In this document: positions 1-8,157 of the stretch, one piece after another | Layout: every line of letters begins with the position of its first letter | Numbering within the stretch: position 1 is the stretch's first letter | Assembly (NCBI GenBank): GCA_963676435.2 | Contig: CAXXOZ010000009.1 | Span: 62,001 to 126,000, forward strand | Direction: 5' to 3' | Source of the DNA: CAXXOZ01 sp963676435 | GTDB lineage: Bacteria > Bacillota > Clostridia > Lachnospirales > Lachnospiraceae | DNA: 64,000 nt | The notes under the pieces: generated by a model | Told to the model about the DNA's origin: nothing | What the model saw: the letters and a program-made list of their open reading frames with translations, nothing else | The model's database searches: none | Position numbers and translations under genes: made by a program

Positions 1-348
1 ATAATCAGGCGTGATTCCGAAAACAAATTAAGAAAAACACTTGCAAGAATTGAAGAGATAATTTCGGAATATCAAGTTGAAAAAATCGTTTTAGGTTTCC
101 CGAAAAATATGAATAATACTATTGGTCCGAGGGCTGAAAAAACTCTTGAGTTTAAAGAAATGCTTGAGAGAAGAACAGGTCTTGAGGTTATTTTATGGGA
201 TGAAAGACTAAGCACAGCATTTGCCCATAGAGCTATGGGTGAAGCTCAGATAGATGGTAAAGAAAGAAAAAAATATGTAGATAGTGTAGCTGCAGCTTAT
301 ATTTTGCAGGCATACATGGATTGGAGTAAAAATGGAGAACAAAATTAA
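1..348 (+). CDS. ruvX: Holliday junction resolvase RuvX/YqgF, 3' part
   Basis: The gene enters from the left edge: the frame is open from base 1 and ends at 348, giving 115 visible residues of a protein usually near 140. Visible features are the KIVLGFPKNM segment, the TIGPRAEKT stretch, the LWDERLSTAFA motif with its acidic residue, and a C-terminal KYVDSVAAAYILQ helix with an Asp, all typical of the RNase H-like YqgF fold. The family is implicated in 16S rRNA 5'-end maturation and Holliday junction processing. The next gene starts inside its last codons, so the two are translationally coupled. Confidence 0.93.
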   Translation: MIRRDSENKLRKTLARIEEIISEYQVEKIVLGFPKNMNNTIGPRAEKTLEFKEMLERRTGLEVILWDERLSTAFAHRAMGEAQIDGKERKKYVDSVAAAYILQAYMDWSKNGEQN

Positions 349-598
349 ATTTACAGATTCTCAGACAGGTGAAGAACTTGAATTTTTTATTATAGAAGAA
401 ACAAGAATTAATAACATGAATTATATTCTTGTAACAGAATCAGAGAACGAAGATGATTCAGAAGCTTATATACTTAAAGACCTTTCAGAAGAAGGTAGCG
501 AAGATGCTATTTATGAATTTGTTGATGATGACTCAGAAATAGAATTTGTAGGTAATATTTTTGCAGAACTTTTAGAAGATATAGATATTGAAAAGTAG
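332..598 (+). CDS. DUF1292 family protein (YrzB-like)
   Basis: This is an 88-residue acidic protein starting ATG with GGAG five bases upstream, overlapping the end of ruvX by 17 bases. It has the DUF1292 layout: an N-terminal 'FTDSQTGEELEF' beta segment, 'NYILVTES', then a Glu/Asp-rich tail. The biochemical role is unknown in the family. Its place between ruvX and a fur-family gene is a common Clostridia/Bacilli arrangement and supports the call. Confidence 0.85.
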   Translation: MENKIKFTDSQTGEELEFFIIEETRINNMNYILVTESENEDDSEAYILKDLSEEGSEDAIYEFVDDDSEIEFVGNIFAELLEDIDIEK

Positions 599-605
599 GA
601 GAAAA

Positions 606-1049
606 ATGATTCAGGAAAATTTTAGAGAAATACTGAAAGAAAAAGGACTCAAAGTAACCAACCAGAGGGTGTTGGTTCTTAAAGTACTTTCATCAGAACC
701 TGAACTTCATTTGTCAACCGAAGAAATTTACGATCTGGTTAAAGAAGAATATCCGGAAATTGGTCTAGCGACTGTGTATAGGACTATTCAGCTTTTATTA
801 GATTTGAATTTAATAAATAAAATTAATTTAAATGATGGATTTGTGCGATATGAACTGGCAAAAGATAAGGATTTATCTGGACACCATCATCATCATTTAA
901 TATGCATGGATTGTGGAAACGTTTATTCTTTTGAGGATGACTTGCTTGAGAATCTTGAGGAGCACATTGCAAAGACAATGGGATTCGAAGTGGCTGATCA
1001 TGAAGTTAAACTTTATGGTTACTGTCAGAATTGTAAGAAGGCACGTTAA
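606..1049 (+). CDS. fur: Fur family transcriptional regulator
   Basis: A 147-residue metal-responsive repressor. I chose ATG at 606, preceded by AGGAGAAAA, over an in-frame TTG 18 bases earlier. The N-terminal winged helix (about residues 10-85) includes 'GLATVYRTIQLLLD', the Fur recognition-helix signature. It is followed by the metal-binding run of five His and the paired CxxC sites (CMDCG and CQNC at the C-terminus) of the dimerisation domain. Sequence alone does not settle Fur versus PerR or Zur. It likely senses Fe or peroxide in this anaerobe. It sits in the same transcription unit as DUF1292 and RNase J. Confidence 0.88.
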   Translation: MIQENFREILKEKGLKVTNQRVLVLKVLSSEPELHLSTEEIYDLVKEEYPEIGLATVYRTIQLLLDLNLINKINLNDGFVRYELAKDKDLSGHHHHHLICMDCGNVYSFEDDLLENLEEHIAKTMGFEVADHEVKLYGYCQNCKKAR

Positions 1050-1087
1050 ACATTTCATGAACTAATAAAGAAAATGGAGGTGCTGTT

Positions 1088-2755
1088 TTGCAGACAGACA
1101 AAAAATCAGAATTGCGTATCATTCCTTTAGGTGGATTAGAACAGATAGGGATGAACATGACTGTCATCGAATATGAGGACAGTATTATTGTTGTGGATTG
1201 TGGTTTAGCTTTTCCTGACGATGAAATGTTAGGGATTGATTTGGTTATACCAGATACAACATACTTAAAAGAAAATATAAATAAAGTAAAAGGTTTTATT
1301 ATTACACATGGACATGAAGACCATATAGGTGCTTTACCATATGTTTTAAAGGAAATAAATGCTCCTATATATACTACAAATCTAACTATGGGTTTGATTG
1401 ATAACAAATTAAGAGAACATAACCTAATAAATAATGTTAAAAGAAAAGTAGTTAAATATTCACAGTCAATTAATTTAGGTTGTTTTAGAATTGAATTTAT
1501 AAAAACAAATCATAGCATTGCAGATGCTGCAGCTTTAGCGATTTTTACACCTGAAGGAATAGTTTTACATACAGGTGATTTTAAAGTGGATTATACACCA
1601 TTATTTGGAGATGCAATAGACTTAACAAGATTTGGAGAACTTGGTAAAAAAGGTGTTTTAGCTTTTTTAGGAGATAGTACTAATGCTGGAAGACCGGGAT
1701 TTACTATGTCTGAAAGAGTTGTTAGAAAGACATTTGAATCGATTTTTAGCGAATATATTAATAATAGAATAATCATAGCAACTTTTGCATCAAATGTGGA
1801 CAGAGTACATCAAATATTAAACACTGCACATCAATTTGGAAGAAAAGTTGTAATTGAAGGCAGAAGTATGGTGAATATAATTCATACGGCTTCAGAACTT
1901 GGATATATAAAAGTTCCTGAAAATACACTTATAGAAGTTGAAAAAATGAAATTCTATAAAGATGAAAAGATTGTAATTATTACTACTGGAAGTCAGGGAG
2001 AATCAATGGCTGCACTTTCAAGAATGGCTGCATCTATTCATAAAAAAGTAAGTATAAAACCTGGTGATGCTGTAATTTTTAGTTCTAATCCAATACCAGG
2101 AAACGAAAAAGCAGTTTCAAAGGTTATAAATGAATTATCAATGCAGGGTGCTAATGTGATATTTCAAGATGCCCATGTTTCAGGTCACGCATGTCAGGAA
2201 GAAATAAAACTTTTGTACTCACTTGTTAAGCCTAAATATTCAATACCGGTACACGGTGAATACAGACATTTAAAAGAACATGCAAAAATTGCATTAGAAA
2301 TGGGTGTTGAACCAGGGAATGTTTTTGTTCTTTCTTCAGGAGATGTTCTTAGTTTTAGTGATGAGGGTGCAGAGGTTAAAGAAAAAGTATCTGCAGGTGG
2401 TGTTTTTGTTGATGGATTAGGAGTAGGGGATGTAGGTAACATCGTTTTAAGAGACAGACAAAACCTTGCAGAAAATGGAATACTTATTGTGGTTATGACT
2501 TTGGACAAAGGAAGTAATCAGATAGTTTCTGGACCAGATATAATTACAAGAGGTTTTGTTTATGTAAGAGAATCTGAAAATCTTATAGAAGAAGCAAGAA
2601 GTGTTATTGAAGATTCCCTTCAAAGATGTTTGTCAAAAAACATAAAAGATTGGGGTAAGATAAAAATGGTTGTTAAAGATACCTTAAGTGGTTTTTTATG
2701 GAAAAAAATGAAAAGAAATCCTGTTATTTTACCTATAATAATGGAGATTGAATAA
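1088..2755 (+). CDS. rnj: Ribonuclease J
   Basis: A 555-residue MBL/beta-CASP ribonuclease of the usual family length. The start is TTG at 1088, well placed after ATGGAGGTG; no nearby ATG fits. The metal-binding HGHEDH lies at residues 74-79, with 'HTGDFKVD' and 'GDSTNAGRPG' further on, and the beta-CASP and C-terminal RNase J domains follow ('SGHACQEEIK', 'PVHGEYRHLKEH'). It acts in 5'-to-3' exonucleolytic and endonucleolytic mRNA and rRNA processing in the cytoplasm. Its 3' end carries a candidate promoter for the next genes. Confidence 0.95.
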   Translation: MQTDKKSELRIIPLGGLEQIGMNMTVIEYEDSIIVVDCGLAFPDDEMLGIDLVIPDTTYLKENINKVKGFIITHGHEDHIGALPYVLKEINAPIYTTNLTMGLIDNKLREHNLINNVKRKVVKYSQSINLGCFRIEFIKTNHSIADAAALAIFTPEGIVLHTGDFKVDYTPLFGDAIDLTRFGELGKKGVLAFLGDSTNAGRPGFTMSERVVRKTFESIFSEYINNRIIIATFASNVDRVHQILNTAHQFGRKVVIEGRSMVNIIHTASELGYIKVPENTLIEVEKMKFYKDEKIVIITTGSQGESMAALSRMAASIHKKVSIKPGDAVIFSSNPIPGNEKAVSKVINELSMQGANVIFQDAHVSGHACQEEIKLLYSLVKPKYSIPVHGEYRHLKEHAKIALEMGVEPGNVFVLSSGDVLSFSDEGAEVKEKVSAGGVFVDGLGVGDVGNIVLRDRQNLAENGILIVVMTLDKGSNQIVSGPDIITRGFVYVRESENLIEEARSVIEDSLQRCLSKNIKDWGKIKMVVKDTLSGFLWKKMKRNPVILPIIMEIE

Positions 2756-2776
2756 AGGTTGACTATTTGGTATAAT
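2748..2776 (+). promoter_or_regulatory. Candidate sigma-A promoter for the MltG-like/O-methyltransferase/U32 genes
   Basis: TTGAAT at 2748-2753, a 17-base spacer and a perfect TATAAT at 2771-2776. It overlaps the stop codon of the RNase J gene and lies about 40 bases before the next start codon. Confidence 0.55.
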
Positions 2777-2814
2777 AATTAGCGATTATAAAACTAGACT
2801 TAGAGAGGTTGATT

Positions 2815-3156
2815 ATGAAGAAAAATAAAATTATAAAAACAATTATTGTTATAGTTTTTTTGGCAGTTGTAGCACTGCTTTCATACATTGGTTATAATTT
2901 TGGGCAGAGATTATTTTCTGAAGCGGGGACCCAAGAATTTCCAGGAACTGACATTGGAGTAGTGATTGAAGAAAACATGAGTAGAAGTGAAGTCGCTGAA
3001 GTATTATACGATAAAGGTTTGATAAGAGACGAAGGCATATTTGCATACCAGTGTATTATATTTGAATCAGAATTTTATACTGGTGAGTATGTTTTAAACA
3101 CTTCAGATTCACCAGAAGATATAATTGAAAAGCTAAAAGTAGAGCCAGAAGAATAA
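2815..3156 (+). CDS. Short MltG/YceG-like membrane protein
   Basis: A 113-residue protein starting ATG at 2815 after AGAGAGG. One N-terminal membrane segment (about residues 8-28, 'IIKTIIVIVFLAVVALLSYIGY') is followed by an extracytoplasmic part with 'DIGVVIEENMSRSEVAEVLYDKGLI' and 'YTGEYVLNTSDSPEDIIEKL'. These resemble the LysM-like N-terminal part of the endolytic transglycosylase MltG. The catalytic YceG domain is absent (full MltG is over 300 residues), so transglycosylase activity is not expected. Short stand-alone forms at this place are common in Lachnospiraceae. The role is unknown. Confidence 0.7.
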   Translation: MKKNKIIKTIIVIVFLAVVALLSYIGYNFGQRLFSEAGTQEFPGTDIGVVIEENMSRSEVAEVLYDKGLIRDEGIFAYQCIIFESEFYTGEYVLNTSDSPEDIIEKLKVEPEE

Positions 3157-3168
3157 GAGGGTATAAAA

Positions 3169-3810
3169 GTGATTGTTAATGAACGGATAGTTACATATAT
3201 GCACTCCCTTGAAAAAGAAAATAGTGAGGTTTGTAAAAGCATTGAAAAATTTGCGAAGCAAACAAATGTACCAATAATAAGAAAAGAAATGGAAAGCTTT
3301 TTAAAGGTAATGTTAATGATTAAAAAGCCGTTAAAAATTCTTGAAATAGGTGCAGGAATAGGATATTCAGCAATACTTATGAGTGAAAGTATTAGTGAAG
3401 AAGCTAAAATAGTAACAATCGAAAACTATGAAAAAAGAATACCTATTGCTATAGAAAATATAAAAAAAGCCAGAAAAGAATCGGTAATTGAACTTATATC
3501 AAAAGATGCAACTGAAGTATTACCCAAATTAAATGAGGGCTATGATTTTATATTTATGGATGCAGCAAAAGGACAATATATAAACTTTCTGCCAGAATTA
3601 GTAAGACTATTGAATCCTGGTGGAATTTTAATTTCAGACAATGTTCTTCAAGAAGGAGAATTGATAGAGTCGAGATACGCAATAGAAAGAAGAAATAGAA
3701 CAATACACTCACGTATGAGAGAGTACATGTATCAAGTGAAAAATCATCCGTTGCTTGAGACGTCAATTGTACCTATTGGAGATGGAATAACTCTAAGTGT
3801 GAAGAAATAA
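3169..3810 (+). CDS. SAM-dependent O-methyltransferase (TrmR-like)
   Basis: A 213-residue class I methyltransferase of the O-methyltransferase family 3. The start is GTG, preceded by AAGAGGG. The SAM-binding loop 'ILEIGAGIGYSAILM' lies near residues 58-72, followed by 'IVTIENYEKR' and the catalytic/metal region 'YDFIFMDAAKGQY' with 'ISDNVLQEG'. Between a short MltG-like gene and a U32 peptidase, the likely counterpart is TrmR, which methylates 5-hydroxyuridine in the tRNA wobble position. That assignment is by context; the fold assignment is firm. Confidence 0.85.
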   Translation: MIVNERIVTYMHSLEKENSEVCKSIEKFAKQTNVPIIRKEMESFLKVMLMIKKPLKILEIGAGIGYSAILMSESISEEAKIVTIENYEKRIPIAIENIKKARKESVIELISKDATEVLPKLNEGYDFIFMDAAKGQYINFLPELVRLLNPGGILISDNVLQEGELIESRYAIERRNRTIHSRMREYMYQVKNHPLLETSIVPIGDGITLSVKK

Positions 3811-3833
3811 AAGATTTAATTTGGAGAGTGTTG

Positions 3834-5066
3834 ATGAAAAAACCAGAATTGTTAATACCAGCAAGTAGTTTAGAAGTTTTAAAAGTAGCGGTTAAATATG
3901 GCGCAGATGCTGTATATATAGGTGGTGAAGCTTTTGGTTTAAGAGCAAAAGCTAAAAATTTTTCTATGGACCAAATTAAAGAAGGTATTGAGTTTGCCCA
4001 TAGTCATGGAGTCAGGGTTTTTATAACAGCCAATATACTTGCACATAATAGTGATTTGATGGGTGTTAGAAAATATTTTGAAGAACTTAGGGAAATAAAA
4101 CCAGATGCTCTGATAATATCGGATCCAGGAATTTTTGAAATAGCAAAAGAAGTTTTACCAGAGATGGAAATACATATAAGTACCCAGGCTAATAATACAA
4201 ACTATGCAACATATAATTTTTGGTACAATATGGGTGCGAAAAGAGTCGTATCTGCAAGAGAATTATCATTAGGTGAGATAAAGGAAATAAGAGAAAATAT
4301 ACCAGATGATATGGAGATAGAAACATTTATACATGGTGCGATGTGCATATCTTATTCAGGGAGATGTTTACTTTCCAGCTTTATGGCAGGTAGAGATGCT
4401 AATAGAGGAGAGTGTACACATCCATGCCGCTGGAAATATGCAGTAGTTGAAGAATCTAGACCAGGTGAATATATGCCTGTTGAAGAAAATGAAAGAGGCA
4501 CATATATATTTAATTCAAAAGACTTGTGTATGGTTGAATATATTCCGGAACTTATAAATTCAGGAATAGACAGTCTTAAAATCGAAGGAAGAATGAAAAC
4601 TGCTTTATATGTTGCCAGTGTTGCTAGAACATATAGAATGGCTATTGATGATTATTTAAAAGATCCAGAATACTATAAAAGTCGAATACCTTTTTATAAA
4701 GATGAAATATCAAAGTGTACATATAGGCAGTATACTACTGGATTTTTCTTTTCCAAACCAAATGAGGAAACTCAAATATACGATAGTAATACTTATATCA
4801 GGAAATTTGTATATTTAGGTCTTATTGGGGAAAAGAATGCTAAAGGATTATATAGAGTTGAACAAAGAAATAAATTTTCGATTGGCGAACAAATTGAAGT
4901 TATGAAACCAGATGGAACAAACTTGGAAGTTATAGTTAAAAAAATAGTTGACGAAGAAGGAAATGAACAAGAGAGTGCACCACATCCAAAGCAGGTGATT
5001 TTTGTTGAAATTTCAGAAGAGCTTTCGGAATTTGATATTTTAAGAAGAGAAAACACTAAAAACTGA
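3834..5066 (+). CDS. U32 family peptidase (TrhP-like tRNA hydroxylation protein)
   Basis: A 410-residue U32 protein. The start is ATG at 3834 after TTGGAGAG (upstream GTG and TTG codons are in frame but too close to the ribosome site). Typical motifs are 'AVKYGADAVYIGGEAFGLRA', 'EIHISTQANNTNY', 'ETFIHGAMCISYSGRCLLS' and the Cys-bearing 'RGECTHPCRWKY', followed by 'KDLCMVEYIPEL' and 'SLKIEGRMKT'. Proteins of this type make 5-hydroxyuridine in tRNA (TrhP/YegQ group), which fits the TrmR-like methyltransferase just upstream. The stop codon lies inside the terminator stem. Confidence 0.88.
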   Translation: MKKPELLIPASSLEVLKVAVKYGADAVYIGGEAFGLRAKAKNFSMDQIKEGIEFAHSHGVRVFITANILAHNSDLMGVRKYFEELREIKPDALIISDPGIFEIAKEVLPEMEIHISTQANNTNYATYNFWYNMGAKRVVSARELSLGEIKEIRENIPDDMEIETFIHGAMCISYSGRCLLSSFMAGRDANRGECTHPCRWKYAVVEESRPGEYMPVEENERGTYIFNSKDLCMVEYIPELINSGIDSLKIEGRMKTALYVASVARTYRMAIDDYLKDPEYYKSRIPFYKDEISKCTYRQYTTGFFFSKPNEETQIYDSNTYIRKFVYLGLIGEKNAKGLYRVEQRNKFSIGEQIEVMKPDGTNLEVIVKKIVDEEGNEQESAPHPKQVIFVEISEELSEFDILRRENTKN

Positions 5067-5091
5067 TTACAGCCTATTGTAATCAGTTTTT
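5058..5091. terminator. Bidirectional terminator between convergent genes
   Basis: A perfect 14-bp stem (5058-5071 with 5078-5091) and six-base loop GCCTAT. The ends are A-rich on one strand and T-rich on the other, so it can work both ways. It contains the stop codons of both the U32 gene and the facing AraC-GH39 gene. Confidence 0.88.
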
Positions 5092-7596
5092 ATATTTGTA
5101 TAAACTAACACTTCTTACTTCGTGAGGTTCGAGTTCTACAGTCAATGTGAAGGTGTTTTCGGTTATATTCACTTTTCTTTTAGTTGTTTTTGGAACTGAA
5201 AAAGCCTTTAGATTTTCAACATCCTCTTCGTTTTCTAATTCTAGTCCACCATTTTCTATCCAAATGTCAAAAGCGCTACCGAATTTTCGGTTTATTATGG
5301 TTTCTTTAATTATATATGTACTATTTTCCAGACCATTTAAAGGCATTTCTATTAACATTGTTGTTGTGTTGCTAAAAGGAGTATATCTGTTTTTGAAAGT
5401 CATATCAAAAAGTTCTCCTTTTGAATAGATTTCTGAAAAGTGTTGATAGTTATAAAAAATCATTTCTATACTTCTATCAGATTTTGTTAAAAAATAGCCA
5501 TCTCCTTTTCCGATTAAAGTATTACCTAAATTAGACAGCATTTTAAAGGCATAGTAATGGGATTTTTTGATTCCGTTATATGTAAAAAGACCTAAACCAC
5601 CATGAAAAACCTCATCAGGAATTTTCAGCTCTTCCATAAGGTCGGAAACAGTCCAGTATGTAAAGCTTCTAAGTTGATCGTAGTTTTCTAAAATGTTTTT
5701 TACTATATATGCAGATTTAAAAACAGTATCATTAAGCCAGTCTCGATGAGAGATTGTTGAATTCCATTCTGTCATAAATATTCTTTCTTTAATATTCCAG
5801 TTATTTTCCTGTATTATTCTTTTTATGTTTGTAATGCTTGTGTTTAATGCATTTTCTGACTGATCAAGAATTAAATTTGATTTAAAAGGAGCATTTCTAT
5901 CTTGGCCGCTTGTAATACTAATAGGATAGAAATGAAAATTTAAAAATTCTGGAATGCAATTATTTTCATAGCAGAAATACATGAAATCCATCATCCAGCT
6001 AGATGATTCTATTGAAGAATGTAAAACAGAAGGAGAACCAAAAAGCAGATTTTTATCTACTGATTTAACAGCTTCATAAGTTGATTTATAAAAATTATAA
6101 AAAGCGGTTTTGTCATTAAAACCAAATAACTCTTCGATGGAATCGGGCTCGTTCCAGAGAAAAAACGGCCATTTTTTGATTTCTTTTATTCCGTACCTGT
6201 CTCTCAAATGGTTTACTAAAGAAGATATTAGTAATTTCCATTTATTGATATCTTTTGGAAGGCTTATTACAGAGTTGGAATAAAACATAGTTCTCTCAGG
6301 ATTTTTTGCTAAAGCTTGTGGCATAAAGGACAGCTGCATTATAGGTTTTAAATTGATTGATAAAAGAAAATCTAAAATCATATCTATATATGTAAAAGAT
6401 ATACTTGCATTACCTTTACTATCTTCAGAATAAACCATCATATCATCATCCAATAATCCATGAAATTTTATATATTTAAAACCAATATTTTTTTGAATAT
6501 CTTTTAATATTTCCTGGTTTTTAGCGAACAATATATGTTTTGCTTTTCCTATTGAAGTTGTGTTTTTGAAACTGTGGCGTAAAAAAGCTATTTTGTTATT
6601 TATGTTGTGAGCTTGGATAATATTCTTTTTAAAGATACCTGCTTCATTTTTAGAACTAGTTTCTGTTTCCAGAAATCTTGCCAGATGACCGAGAAAATTG
6701 TTGTGTTCAAAATTCAGTATACTTGCTTGTTCTGATTTGTAGTTTGATTTATCTTTATCCTTATAGCTATCTAATTGTTTTCTAAATGCTCCTGGAAGCT
6801 TAGCGTGTTCCTTTTTAAAGACCATACTAAAAGCTCTTGGATTTGGAAAACCACATCTATCGGATATGATTTCTATGGAATCATTTGTTGTTAGCAACTC
6901 GTTAGTAGCTTGAGAAAGTCGTATGCTTGATAGATATTCGCTAAAATTTATTCCTAAGTTTTGCTTGAATAATCTTGAAATATATGGTTCAGACAGGAAG
7001 GTTTCATTTGCAATAGATTTTAAAGAGATTTTTTCATGATAATGCTTGTTGATATATTCAAGTATTTTTTCCATCCTAATATAATTTTCTGTAGAGTATG
7101 AGTCGTTTTTGTTTAGCTCAATAGAAAATTTTGAAGTTAATTCATATAAAATGGCATAAGAATATGACTTGCTTAAGAGTTGAGTGCTAAAGTCGTTGTT
7201 TAGACTAACTTTTATAAATTTGGCCATTAGTTTTTTAATCTCATAAAATTTAGATTTATCTTTTAATAGAGATGAATTGCAGTCGAATTTTAAGTTTAGT
7301 GAGTTTATAATGTATCTATCGAATAAAGCAGGGTATATTTGGAAGAAAGCAATCATGCATCCTTCAGATTGGAAAGAGTGCATTTCGAAAGGATTTATTA
7401 AAAGTAGATCATCCCCAGATAAGTTGTATTTCCTGTCAGTGAATGATACTTCTAGACTTCCGGATAATACATATATTAATTCTATATATGAGTGCCAATG
7501 TACGGACTTATTGTTTTGAACATCTATTTTTAGTTTTATTGGTGCTGTTTCACCAAGGTTTATCTTTGTTATTAATGAAGAGTTATTTTCTGTCAA
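5083..7596 (-). CDS. AraC-family regulator fused to a GH39 glycoside hydrolase-like domain
   Basis: An 837-residue fusion. The TTG start at 7596 follows a strong AAGGAGG. Order: cupin-like AraC sensor (about 10-150, 'VHWHSYIELIYVLSGSLEVSF'), two AraC helix-turn-helix motifs (about 175-275, 'ISLKSIANETFLSEPYISRLFKQ' and 'IEIISDRCGFPNPRAFSMVFKK'), then a GH39-type barrel (about 330-800). The barrel keeps the acid/base Glu in 'FLWNEPDS' and the nucleophile Glu in 'MTEWNS'. GH39 members cleave beta-xylosides and related links. With no signal peptide it is cytoplasmic, so the barrel may be an active enzyme or a sugar sensor. It stands apart on the minus strand, divergent from the GH3/GH78 run it may control. 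Confidence 0.88.
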   Translation of the reverse strand: MTENNSSLITKINLGETAPIKLKIDVQNNKSVHWHSYIELIYVLSGSLEVSFTDRKYNLSGDDLLLINPFEMHSFQSEGCMIAFFQIYPALFDRYIINSLNLKFDCNSSLLKDKSKFYEIKKLMAKFIKVSLNNDFSTQLLSKSYSYAILYELTSKFSIELNKNDSYSTENYIRMEKILEYINKHYHEKISLKSIANETFLSEPYISRLFKQNLGINFSEYLSSIRLSQATNELLTTNDSIEIISDRCGFPNPRAFSMVFKKEHAKLPGAFRKQLDSYKDKDKSNYKSEQASILNFEHNNFLGHLARFLETETSSKNEAGIFKKNIIQAHNINNKIAFLRHSFKNTTSIGKAKHILFAKNQEILKDIQKNIGFKYIKFHGLLDDDMMVYSEDSKGNASISFTYIDMILDFLLSINLKPIMQLSFMPQALAKNPERTMFYSNSVISLPKDINKWKLLISSLVNHLRDRYGIKEIKKWPFFLWNEPDSIEELFGFNDKTAFYNFYKSTYEAVKSVDKNLLFGSPSVLHSSIESSSWMMDFMYFCYENNCIPEFLNFHFYPISITSGQDRNAPFKSNLILDQSENALNTSITNIKRIIQENNWNIKERIFMTEWNSTISHRDWLNDTVFKSAYIVKNILENYDQLRSFTYWTVSDLMEELKIPDEVFHGGLGLFTYNGIKKSHYYAFKMLSNLGNTLIGKGDGYFLTKSDRSIEMIFYNYQHFSEIYSKGELFDMTFKNRYTPFSNTTTMLIEMPLNGLENSTYIIKETIINRKFGSAFDIWIENGGLELENEEDVENLKAFSVPKTTKRKVNITENTFTLTVELEPHEVRSVSLYKYKN

Positions 7597-7628
7597 AATA
7601 TACCTCCTTTAAGGGCTTAATTTTATTT

Positions 7629-7680
7629 ATTATAGCATACGCGAAGTGATAAAAAAAGAAAAATACTGTAAACACTGTAT
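7629..7680 (-). promoter_or_regulatory. Promoter region and possible direct-repeat operator of the AraC-GH39 gene
   Basis: On the minus strand TATAAT lies at 7629-7634, with only a weak -35 upstream. Just beyond it are two ACTGT repeats (7665-7669 and 7674-7678, nine bases apart, within TACTGTAAACACTGTA). AraC-type proteins bind direct repeats, so autoregulation is a reasonable inference. Confidence 0.45.
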
Positions 7681-7982
7681 AAAATTATCTTTTTAACTGC
7701 AAAATATTATCTAGTAAGTGTTTGAGTATAAAAGAGTGCTTTATTTTCATTAAATTAGAGCATGATATTGTGCAAAAATATATCTTATTAAGGCGTAAGA
7801 AAAATGCTATTATATATCTAACATAAACATATTGTGATTTGATATTCATAATTAATGAGAAGTGTTTGTTTTTTAACAGGGGGATATTCAAATATATATT
7901 GATTGCTTATTAATATTTGCAGCAATAGAATTACTGGATTCGTTTCACACTATGTTGATGGACTCCGAAAATATATGAATTA

Positions 7983-8016
7983 ACATAAGGTTGCAAAATA
8001 ATTTGCAACCTTATGT
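7983..8016 (+). terminator. Perfect 15-bp stem-loop, terminator-like
   Basis: ACATAAGGTTGCAAA at 7983-7997 pairs perfectly with 8002-8016 around the loop ATAA. It is followed by GTTTGTAT, a weak T-rich run. It would isolate the GH3 promoter from upstream transcription and follows a short open frame that ends at about 7971. Confidence 0.6.
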
Positions 8017-8047
8017 GTTTGTATAGACAAATTTAAATTAGGATGCT

Positions 8048-8076
8048 TTGCAATATTATTATGAAATTGATATAAT
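8048..8076 (+). promoter_or_regulatory. Sigma-A promoter for the GH3-MBL-GH78-pgmB genes
   Basis: TTGCAA at 8048-8053, a 17-base spacer and TATAAT at 8071-8076, leaving a leader of about 75 bases before the GH3 start. Confidence 0.75.
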
Positions 8077-8157
8077 AATATATGTGGAGTTCATTTGACT
8101 TTTTATTGATTCGGCAAAAAAATTATTATTAATAAGATTGATAGTGGAGAAAAAAGT

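Larger units (their letters stand above)
7597..8157. other. Divergent intergenic region between the AraC-GH39 gene and the GH3 gene
   Basis: This 561-base gap holds the minus-strand promoter region and possible operator (7629-7680), a stretch at about 7861-7971 with a short open frame but no good start (possible gene remnant), a long perfect hairpin (7983-8016), and the plus-strand promoter (8048-8076). I see no complete gene in it. Confidence 0.6.

Noticed and set aside
2758..2776. TTGACT at 2758 paired with TATAAT at 2771 as a promoter.
   Set aside because: The spacer would be only seven bases; TTGAAT at 2748 gives the proper 17.
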